This document shows, in pieces, positions 27,206 to 33,128 of a DNA stretch of 33,128 nt. Every line of letters begins with the position of its first letter. The stretch's first letter is position 1. The notes below the pieces were generated by a model. That model ran no database searches, had not been told where the DNA came from, and was given only the letters and a program-made list of their open reading frames with translations. Origin of the DNA: Microcystis aeruginosa Ma_MB_S_20031200_S102 (GTDB taxonomy: Bacteria > Cyanobacteriota > Cyanobacteriia > Cyanobacteriales > Microcystaceae); NCBI GenBank assembly GCA_007095845.1, contig SFBI01000048.1, positions 1 through 33,128 of the forward strand, in the 5' to 3' direction. The position numbers and the translations under genes are program-made.

Positions 27206-27247
27206 CTGATAACTGATAACTGATAACTGATAACTGATAACTGATTA
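27206..27247. repeat. CTGATAA heptamers reaching the nadK stop
   Basis: Five CTGATAA units and one CTGATTA; the TTA of the last unit is the complement of the nadK stop codon (27245-27247). Confidence 0.8.
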
Positions 27248-28162
27248 AGGTAACTCCACCGAAGTTGGTTTAGCAATATGAGGCAAACCCCAACCCAATT
27301 TTTCCCGGAGGATGCGGAAGAATTCCGTTGATTGCAGACGAATAAAATGGACTTGGTGGGGCGATTTCTGCACATTAATTCGATCTTCTGGCAAGATATA
27401 AGAACCGCCATTACCGTCCACTACCATCACCATCCGATTAGCAGTTGCTGGAAAAATATTTACTGTTTCCTTGTCAGAAAATACCAAGGATCTGGAAGCT
27501 AAAGAATGGGGACAAATGGGGGCTAATTGTAATACCGGCACATCGGGAGTTATTACCGGGCCACCGGCGCTGAGAGCATAGGCAGTAGAACCCGTGGGAG
27601 TGGAGAGAATCACCCCATCAGCAGCGATATCGACGGGTGCGTGTTCACCAATTTGAATCTCAAAATGACACATACTGGTGAGGGGTTCCCGGTGGACGAC
27701 TACCTCATTGAGAGAAAGTGCCTCCCAGAGGAGGGTATCTTCGCGAAACAGTCGCACCGTGATCATCGAGCGATTTTCGATGGTGTATTTCCCCTCTAAA
27801 ACCTGCTCTAGGGCGGGTTCAAGCTGATTTAGGTAAATTTCGGTCAAAAAGCCCATGTGTCCCGTATTGACCGTTAACAGGGGCAAATTGAGGGTGGCCA
27901 ACTGCCGGGCCGCCGATAGGACTGTACCATCGCCCCCCAGCACGATCGCAAAACTTAAATCTTGCTCGAAATGGGGGGGGACTAACTGATCGATCGGAGT
28001 AAAACAAACGGGACGAGAGGGTTTAGAATGGCCTAGCAGGCCACCGCTGCCGGTAGCCATAAACACCTGCCAACCTAAAGAAAGTAGCTGATCTTGTATC
28101 TGATGGGCTGTTTTACAAGCGATAGGCTTAATATCGTTGTAAATAATGCCGATTTTGGGCAT
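27245..28162 (-). CDS. nadK: NAD+ kinase
   Basis: Phosphorylates NAD+ to NADP+, the only known route. 305 residues from ATG 28162 (an upstream in-frame TTG at 28168 is less likely). GGDGT at 76-80, [10 protein letters not shown] and [21 protein letters not shown] are the family's ATP- and NAD-binding motifs. Cyanobacteria carry two NadK types; the length and N-terminus suggest a cyanobacterial/plant-like group, but I cannot say which. The 3' end is set by a repeat. Confidence 0.93.
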   Translation of the reverse strand: MPKIGIIYNDIKPIACKTAHQIQDQLLSLGWQVFMATGSGGLLGHSKPSRPVCFTPIDQLVPPHFEQDLSFAIVLGGDGTVLSAARQLATLNLPLLTVNTGHMGFLTEIYLNQLEPALEQVLEGKYTIENRSMITVRLFREDTLLWEALSLNEVVVHREPLTSMCHFEIQIGEHAPVDIAADGVILSTPTGSTAYALSAGGPVITPDVPVLQLAPICPHSLASRSLVFSDKETVNIFPATANRMVMVVDGNGGSYILPEDRINVQKSPHQVHFIRLQSTEFFRILREKLGWGLPHIAKPTSVELP

Positions 28163-28185
28163 TGACAAATTTTCCTACTGCTGGT

Positions 28186-29163
28186 TCACGCTTTCTTTTT
28201 GAAAGGGGTTTTCTTCTTCTTCTGAGCTTTTTGTTTCTCGAAGTCGATTTCCTTGAGCTTCTTGAGAATGCGGCTAAAGTATTCTTGTAAATAGGATTCT
28301 AAAGTAGTTGTTTGACTCGGATCAAGGCCAAATACTTGATAAACTTCTGCCATGGGGGCATCAAGAGCTTGACCACTAGCGAGAACTTCCGCAAAAGCTA
28401 GTCGGTCAGATATATTATAAGTCCATTGGAAACAACGGCTTATTCCTCGCATAAAACGCAGTAATCCCATGGGTAAACGCCAAATTTTCCCCTCTTTAGC
28501 CGATAAGCGCTCGCAAACTTCGATAATTTCTTCAGCTTTCCAAGCTTTGCTGCCGACCACGGGATAGGACTGACCGACGGTTTCGGGGACTTCTAAAGCG
28601 CGAACGGCGAATTTAGCGATATCTTGGGTGTCCATGTAGGCGATCGCTGTACTTTCCCCCGTGATCCAGACGGTTTGATTATCTAACATCGGGATGGCGT
28701 ATTGGCCGATTAAACCCTGCATAAAGCCACAGGGACGGAGAATTGTATATTTTAAACCCGATTCTGCTAGAAATTTCTCGGTACAGCGTTTTATCTCCAT
28801 CAAAGGCACGTTGGGATATTTTTCGGCATTGAGAATCGAAAAGAAAATAAAGCGATCTACTCCCGCAGTTTTGGCCGCTTGAATCAGATTAACTTTACCA
28901 TCCCAATCCACCTGTTTAATGCTGGCCGAGTCCGTCGCCCGGGCTGTAGCGGCATCGATCACCGCGTCCATTCCCTCTAAAGCGGTAATAATGGTACTCT
29001 TATCCCGCAGGGTTCCCCCGACTAATTCCGCGCCCCATTCCTTCAAAAAAGCCGCTTTTCTCTGACTGCGGACCAAACAACGCACTTTATGTCCCTGATC
29101 GATGGCATGACGCACGATCTGTCGCCCTAGGGTTCCCGTCGCACCGACAACTAATACTTTCAT
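28186..29163 (-). CDS. ycf39: Ycf39-type NAD(P)-binding assembly protein
   Basis: 325 residues of the atypical short-chain dehydrogenase family: VLVVGATGTLGRQIVRHA (NAD(P) motif GxxGxxG, 7-13), the central Ile/Val sheet and a basic C-terminal tail (KKLKEIDFEKQKAQKKKK). Matches Ycf39, which acts with high-light-inducible proteins in delivering chlorophyll to the nascent D1 protein of photosystem II. Starts just 23 bp upstream of the nadK region on the same strand, so the two may be one operon. The poly-Lys tail is unusually long for the family. Confidence 0.85.
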   Translation of the reverse strand: MKVLVVGATGTLGRQIVRHAIDQGHKVRCLVRSQRKAAFLKEWGAELVGGTLRDKSTIITALEGMDAVIDAATARATDSASIKQVDWDGKVNLIQAAKTAGVDRFIFFSILNAEKYPNVPLMEIKRCTEKFLAESGLKYTILRPCGFMQGLIGQYAIPMLDNQTVWITGESTAIAYMDTQDIAKFAVRALEVPETVGQSYPVVGSKAWKAEEIIEVCERLSAKEGKIWRLPMGLLRFMRGISRCFQWTYNISDRLAFAEVLASGQALDAPMAEVYQVFGLDPSQTTTLESYLQEYFSRILKKLKEIDFEKQKAQKKKKTPFKKKA

Positions 29164-29227
29164 CTATAATTAATTTTTTGTTACATTTGTTAACACTTCT
29201 CTAAGATAGTATCAAAAAAGTGGCTCA

Positions 29228-30115
29228 TTAGGGATAGAAAAATTCTAAGATTCCCCGATCCCCGTCCAGTTCTACCATTGTTCCCACCGGTAAAGCGGCA
29301 TTATCGCCATCATGACCGAAAGGTAACTCAGCAATAACCGCAATGCCCAAATCGCCCAAACGCTCTTTTAAGACTTCCTCTACGGTTTGACTATCACTAC
29401 TGGGAGCTGCCAGACAACGGCTAAAACGACCGAGAGCAATGGCTTTAATTTGCGAGAAAATGCCCAGCATTCGCCACTGAGTTAACATTCGATCGATCCG
29501 GTACGGGGCCTCGGTTACGTCCTCTAGGGCTAAAATTACCCCCTCTAGGGTGGGTTGAACCGAGGTTCCGAGGAGGTGGGTGGCTACGGTTAAATTAGCT
29601 GGTAATAAGCGTCCCCGCACTTTGCCCCCACCCCAACCTTGACCGACAAGAGGGGCTAAAGGACGACCTTCTAGGAGATAAAAGAGGCGATCGATTGATT
29701 GGGGACTTTCTTGGGCTAAGGTGGTTAAAACTGGCCCGTGAACGCTACAAATGCCCTGTTTCGCTAAACTCCATAAAATACCCGTCACGTCGGAAAAACC
29801 GATTAACCATTTCGGGTTAGTTTTTGCCCATGTCCAATTTTCTAAGAGGCGAGCGCTACCGTAACCCCCCCTAGCGCAGAGAATTGCTTGACAATCGGGA
29901 TCTTGCCATGTTTGGGCTAAAGCTTGACGACGTTCCTCGTCGCTACCGGCGAGATAACCGCAACGATTAGCCCAATTTTCGCTAAATTCCACTTGATAAC
30001 CCCTCGATCGCCAGATTTCTACGCCTTTTTCGAGGGCGGCTAATTCCTTGACGGATCCACTGGTGGCCACCAGAGAAACTTTAGCACCGGGTTGCAGAAA
30101 GGATGGGATGATCAT
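29228..30115 (-). CDS. LD-carboxypeptidase (muramoyl-tetrapeptide carboxypeptidase)
   Basis: 295 residues of peptidase family S66 (LdcA). Removes the terminal D-alanine from murein tetrapeptides during cytoplasmic recycling. N-terminal GAKVSLVATSG, the CARGGYGSARLL strand turn, the nucleophile in IGFSDVTGI (Ser108), an acidic ALEDVTEAPYRIDRML element (probable Glu198) and the terminal FGHDGDNAALPVG with His268 are all present in order, so the enzyme looks intact. Divergent from the DUF2887 gene across 40 bp. Confidence 0.88.
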   Translation of the reverse strand: MIIPSFLQPGAKVSLVATSGSVKELAALEKGVEIWRSRGYQVEFSENWANRCGYLAGSDEERRQALAQTWQDPDCQAILCARGGYGSARLLENWTWAKTNPKWLIGFSDVTGILWSLAKQGICSVHGPVLTTLAQESPQSIDRLFYLLEGRPLAPLVGQGWGGGKVRGRLLPANLTVATHLLGTSVQPTLEGVILALEDVTEAPYRIDRMLTQWRMLGIFSQIKAIALGRFSRCLAAPSSDSQTVEEVLKERLGDLGIAVIAELPFGHDGDNAALPVGTMVELDGDRGILEFFYP

Positions 30116-30155
30116 AGGCAGATTAAGCTGAAATTACAGGCAATTTTGTGGCAGC

Positions 30156-31016
30156 ATGAAAACTGACAGCATATTCTATCGAATGTTTCTCGATTTTCCC
30201 GATTCGTTCTTTGAATTAATCGCTCAACCCGATGTTATTGTTAGCAATTATCGATTTACTTCCCAAGAAGTAAAACAACTAGCTTTTCGATTAGATGGTT
30301 TATTTTTGCCGCTCGATCATCTAGAAAATTCCCCCTTTTATCTGGTAGAAGTACAGTTTCAAAAGGATGAAGACCTATATTATCGATTATTTTCGGAACT
30401 TTTCCTGTATCTTAGACAGTATAAACCTTTGTCACCCTGGCAGATAGTTGTTATTTATCCCAGTCGAGACATTGAGCGAGAACATCCCCAGCAATTTGCC
30501 GACTTGTTATCTTTGGACAGGATTAGAAGAATCTATCTGGATGAATTGCCAAATGACGAGACTCCTTCCTTAGCGATCGCCATGATCAAATTGGTTACGG
30601 AAAGTGAGAGTCAAGCTGTTAATTCTGCTAAGATTTTAATTAAACAGGCTCAAAGAGAAGTGAGCGATCGCTTAGTGCAGAGAAATGTCATTGATTTAAT
30701 CGAAACGATAATCATTTATAAGTTACCCCAAAAAAGTCGAGAGGAAATTGAAGCTATGTTGGAACTACAAGACCTCAAACAAACTCGTTTCTATCAAGAA
30801 GCTTTTGGAGATGGAATTGAACAGGGAATTGAACAGGGAATTGAACAGGGAATTGAACAGGGAATTGAACAGGGAATTGAACAGGGAATAAACTTGCAAA
30901 AATTGAAAACAATTCCTCTACTGCAAGACCTCGGTTTAACCCCACAACAAATCTCGGAACGCTTAGAATTAACTCTGGACACAGTGCTTAACTATTTGGC
31001 ACAACAGCAGCAATAA
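30156..31016 (+). CDS. DUF2887/Rpn-family PD-(D/E)XK protein with GIEQ repeats
   Basis: 286 residues. The N-terminal ~190 residues match the DUF2887-type group in the Rpn/transposase-like superfamily, starting MKTDSIFYRMFLDFPDSFFE, with FRLDGLFLP and FYLVEVQFQKDEDLYYRLFSE as the D and E-x-Q blocks of the nuclease fold. A stretch at 220-243 repeats Gly-Ile-Glu-Gln six times. The C-terminus (LGLTPQQISERLELTLDTV) is an HTH-like segment. These genes are abundant, rapidly varying and of uncertain function in Microcystis-type genomes. Divergent from the carboxypeptidase gene. Confidence 0.8.
   Translation: MKTDSIFYRMFLDFPDSFFELIAQPDVIVSNYRFTSQEVKQLAFRLDGLFLPLDHLENSPFYLVEVQFQKDEDLYYRLFSELFLYLRQYKPLSPWQIVVIYPSRDIEREHPQQFADLLSLDRIRRIYLDELPNDETPSLAIAMIKLVTESESQAVNSAKILIKQAQREVSDRLVQRNVIDLIETIIIYKLPQKSREEIEAMLELQDLKQTRFYQEAFGDGIEQGIEQGIEQGIEQGIEQGIEQGINLQKLKTIPLLQDLGLTPQQISERLELTLDTVLNYLAQQQQ
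30813..30884 (+). repeat. Six 12-bp tandem repeats inside the DUF2887 gene
   Basis: Unit GGAATTGAACAG repeated six times without a mismatch, encoding GIEQ. Because it is a multiple of three, copy-number change keeps the frame. Confidence 0.95.
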
Positions 31017-31115
31017 TTAAACCTGTTTCAACCGTCTAGAAAAGCAGTAATTGCTAAGTAGTGGACAAATGGATAGTAGCGAATCAGTGACCTTTAACCT
31101 ATCAGCGATGACTCG

Positions 31116-31226
31116 ATGAATAACGACTTATTGACTTTTCTCTTTGGTGTTGCTTTTCTCATTCTCTATCTAGTTTTTTCAGCTTTAACCGAGATGGGAA
31201 CAAAATGGCCTTGGACAAAAAAATAG
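31116..31226 (+). CDS. Small membrane protein (36 residues)
   Basis: A frame encoding MNNDLLTFLFGVAFLILYLV then FSALTEMGTKWPWTKK, a single hydrophobic helix (about residues 5-24) with a lysine-rich tail. No clear ribosome-binding site, so translation is unproven. Followed 112 bp later by another tiny membrane ORF. Confidence 0.4.
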   Translation: MNNDLLTFLFGVAFLILYLVFSALTEMGTKWPWTKK

Positions 31227-31337
31227 AAATACTTATAGATGTGAATAAACATAAAATCGCATCAAGGATTCGGTCATTGGAAAGATTCTAGAGATTTGCT
31301 ATCTAAAAAATTAACTCGTTCGCTCTACTGATAAAAT

Positions 31338-31538
31338 ATGAAACTAATTGCTGATATTTCCCCGAGCTTAGATTTATTCTTGTTGCTTTTTTTCTGGCAT
31401 TGTCTCATCGGTGCCATTGCTACAATCATCGCTATCAATAAAGGCTATCCAAGATTAAATTGGCTAATCTTCGGCTTTCTGGGGGGAACCTTTACCTTTT
31501 TTATCGCTCTTTTCCTGAAAAAAAAGGCCAAAATTTAA
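31338..31538 (+). CDS. Small two-span membrane protein
   Basis: 66 residues: helix one about 11-33 (DLFLLLFFWHCLIGAIATIIA), a short GYPRLNW loop, helix two about 42-59 (LIFGFLGGTFTFFIALFL) and a KKKAK tail, consistent with a positive-inside topology. No recognised family. It lacks a good Shine-Dalgarno, but its codon and residue composition look coding. Confidence 0.55.
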   Translation: MKLIADISPSLDLFLLLFFWHCLIGAIATIIAINKGYPRLNWLIFGFLGGTFTFFIALFLKKKAKI

Positions 31539-31555
31539 GGGATGATATTGCTTGA

Positions 31556-32014
31556 TTATCCTTTAATAGTTCCCATCAACACCTCTAAATCTTCTGCGTC
31601 TAACTCCTCTGGGATACCATTGCGAATTAATTCCGAAAAATCCTCATTGGGAACCATAAAACATAGTGCATAAAGTCTTCCGTCCCCCATATTTCTAATC
31701 TCGTGAATACCCGTGGGACGAACTAATAAACTATCCCCCGGCCCCAGGGAAATCGATTTACCATCACAGATAGCCATTCCTTCCCCTTTAAGGATAAAAA
31801 ACATTTCTACGGCAAAATGATGACGATGGGTAGGGGTGCGACCGTGGGGATCGAAAATTTCCACACAGACGGTCAAGGAATCCCCCGCTACGGTAGAATC
31901 GAAGACGATCGCCAAACGATTCGTATCCCCAGCGCTAATGCGAAAAACTTGATAATCCCGGGGAGATCGAATCACGGGTAACATACAATGATCGCTGGTT
32001 AGTTGGCTATTCAT
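31556..32014 (-). CDS. Cupin-domain protein
   Basis: 152 residues from the ATG at 32014; an upstream TTG (32056) and a downstream ATG (31984) are alternatives. The conserved double-stranded beta-helix motifs are HGRTPTHRHHFAVEMFFILKGEG (metal-binding His, His, Glu) and GDSLLVRPTGIHEIRN (His). Likely a metal-dependent cupin sensing or acting on a small molecule; no partner suggests a pathway. Only 49 bp separate it from folP, same strand, so a shared transcript is possible. Confidence 0.8.
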   Translation of the reverse strand: MNSQLTSDHCMLPVIRSPRDYQVFRISAGDTNRLAIVFDSTVAGDSLTVCVEIFDPHGRTPTHRHHFAVEMFFILKGEGMAICDGKSISLGPGDSLLVRPTGIHEIRNMGDGRLYALCFMVPNEDFSELIRNGIPEELDAEDLEVLMGTIKG

Positions 32015-32062
32015 CGCTAATTTCGATCGAACTGTGGATGATTCTAAGACTAGCAAAAATTT

Positions 32063-32905
32063 TCAACTTCGCTCGATTGCGTCCACCACTTTACTCACAT
32101 CTACGATCGCAGCCACATCATGAACGCGCAGGATATCGGCCCCCTTAGCGATCGCTATGGCACAGGCCGCCGCCGTTCCGAAAACTCGTTCTTTTGGGTC
32201 ATCTTTGCCTGTAATCTCGCCGATAAAGCGTTTTCTCGACAATCCAATCAAAACGGGTAAATCCAAATCCCGAAATTGCCCTAATTCTCGCAATAACTCA
32301 AGATTTTGTGTCCCAGTTTTGGCGAAACCAATCCCCGGATCGATGATAATATTTTCCCTAGCAATACCCCACTGTAAAGCTTCCTTAACGCGATCCTGTA
32401 AAAATTCTTTAATTTCCTTGACTAAATCATCATAATGTGTTAGCGATTGCATGGTTTGCGGATTGCCCCGCAGGTGCATGAGGATGATGGGAACGGCCAA
32501 TTTAGCGAGTGTAGGCAATAATAGGCGATCGAAGGTTCCCCCAGAAATATCATTGATCAAATCGGCCCCGGCGGCGATACCCTGGGCTGCTACAATCGCC
32601 CTAGTGGTATCGAGAGAGATAGGAATAGAACTTTGTTGTCGAATAGCGGTGATTACGGGGATAACTCGCGATAATTCTGCTTCTAGGCTAATTTCTTGCG
32701 CTCCCGGACGGGTGGATTGACCACCGATATCGATTATATCAGCCCCAGCCTCGATCATTTTCATCGCTTGTAGCATGGCATTTTCAACATTGTCAAATTC
32801 TCCCCCATCACTAAAACTATCGGGAGTAACGTTCAAAACACCCATGATATAGGTGCGTTTTCCCCAAGCAAAAATATGTTCACGAATTACCGTTAAATTA
32901 GACAT
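32063..32905 (-). CDS. folP: Dihydropteroate synthase
   Basis: Joins p-aminobenzoate to 6-hydroxymethyl-dihydropterin diphosphate in folate synthesis; the sulfonamide target. 280 residues, with MGVLNVTPDSFSDGG (residues 21-35), a DIIDIGGQSTRPGA pterin-site block, LINDISGG, IIIDPGIGFAKT and VLIGLSRKRFIGEI, all the family signatures in order. Start ATG 32905. The gene is followed upstream by repeats only, so it likely has its own promoter. Confidence 0.95.
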   Translation of the reverse strand: MSNLTVIREHIFAWGKRTYIMGVLNVTPDSFSDGGEFDNVENAMLQAMKMIEAGADIIDIGGQSTRPGAQEISLEAELSRVIPVITAIRQQSSIPISLDTTRAIVAAQGIAAGADLINDISGGTFDRLLLPTLAKLAVPIILMHLRGNPQTMQSLTHYDDLVKEIKEFLQDRVKEALQWGIARENIIIDPGIGFAKTGTQNLELLRELGQFRDLDLPVLIGLSRKRFIGEITGKDDPKERVFGTAAACAIAIAKGADILRVHDVAAIVDVSKVVDAIERS

Positions 32906-32931
32906 AATAATAAATCCTGTTGAAAAAGTAT

Positions 32932-32985
32932 ATGAATTATGAATTATGAATTATGAATTATGAATTATCAATTATGAATTATGAA
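32932..32985. repeat. ATGAATT heptamer array
   Basis: About seven and a half ATGAATT units, one carrying a T-to-C-type change (ATCAATT). A different heptamer from CTGATAA, but the same unit length. Confidence 0.85.
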
Positions 32986-33012
32986 GTGGGGAGAATAAAT
33001 AAAAATAATCTC

Positions 33013-33128
33013 CTGATAACTGATAACTGATAACTGATAACTGATAACTGATAACTGATAACTGATAACTGATAACTGATAACTGATAACTGATAACTGA
33101 TAACTGATAACTGATAACTGATAACTGA
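33013..33128. repeat. Pure CTGATAA heptamer array at the window end
   Basis: Sixteen and a half identical CTGATAA units, running off the end of the window. It is the longest uninterrupted array here. Confidence 0.95.

Noticed and set aside
30794-30982. 62-residue minus-strand frame of repeated CSIP units
   Set aside because: It is the complement of the GIEQ repeat in the DUF2887 gene and simply reflects the repeat's open antisense frame.
32932-33128. CRISPR array
   Set aside because: The repeats are 7-bp units with no spacers, so they are simple tandem repeats.

Overview
The window looks like a chromosomal segment of a unicellular, bloom-type cyanobacterium, most likely Microcystis or a close relative. 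Supporting signs are the cyanobacterial ATP synthase operon with duplicated b subunits (b and b') and a gamma subunit carrying the phototroph-type insertion, the photosystem-assembly protein Ycf39, many HIP1 octamers (GCGATCGC, e.g. 8325-8332 and 11224-11231), abundant heptanucleotide tandem repeats (CTGATAA family), and small MITEs. The species call is inference; no 16S gene is present.

Layout. (1) 1-5340, minus strand: the complete str operon rpsL-rpsG-fusA-tuf-rpsJ, with a very good sigma70-type promoter (5311-5340) and a terminator (187-214). (2) 5617-8434, plus strand: a toxin gene overlapping an antitoxin fused to an ImmA/IrrE-type metalloprotease, preceded by a perfect 31-bp palindrome, then a NurA-like nuclease gene. 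(3) 8435-9137: a gene-poor patch with a composite or interrupted MITE, GC-rich hairpins and heptamer repeats. (4) 9138-12329: a LabA-like NYN protein, metG, and a plsC-type acyltransferase. (5) 12330-15515: an accessory island with a hicBA toxin-antitoxin pair, a possible antitoxin remnant, a ParB-like/Rho_N gene translationally coupled to a ParA-type ATPase fused to a PD-(D/E)XK (HsdR_N-like) nuclease domain, and a 118-bp MITE. The fusion gene is interrupted by a single in-frame TAA. (6) 15547-19157: a GAF-domain protein, a type II NADH dehydrogenase-like flavoprotein, an overlooked 30-residue membrane protein, a coiled-coil protein and an exbB-exbD pair. (7) 19516-25885, minus strand: the atp operon atp1-atpB(a)-atpE(c)-atpF2(b')-atpF(b)-atpH(delta)-atpA(alpha)-atpG(gamma), with a strong terminator. 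The beta and epsilon genes are absent, as is normal for cyanobacteria, where they lie elsewhere. (8) 26363-32905: a voltage-sensor-type K+ channel with a C-terminal zinc ribbon, nadK, ycf39, an LD-carboxypeptidase, a DUF2887/Rpn-type nuclease with a GIEQ repeat, two tiny membrane proteins, a cupin and folP. The window ends inside a pure CTGATAA tandem array.

Most genes are housekeeping. The most unusual item is the nuclease-ParA fusion operon with its ParB/Rho_N partner, next to toxin-antitoxin genes and MITEs. It may be a plasmid-partition or defence-like module that has been chromosomally captured and is now decaying. Second in interest are the protease-fused antitoxin with its palindromic operator, and the way heptamer repeats invade operon spacers and in two cases supply stop codons.
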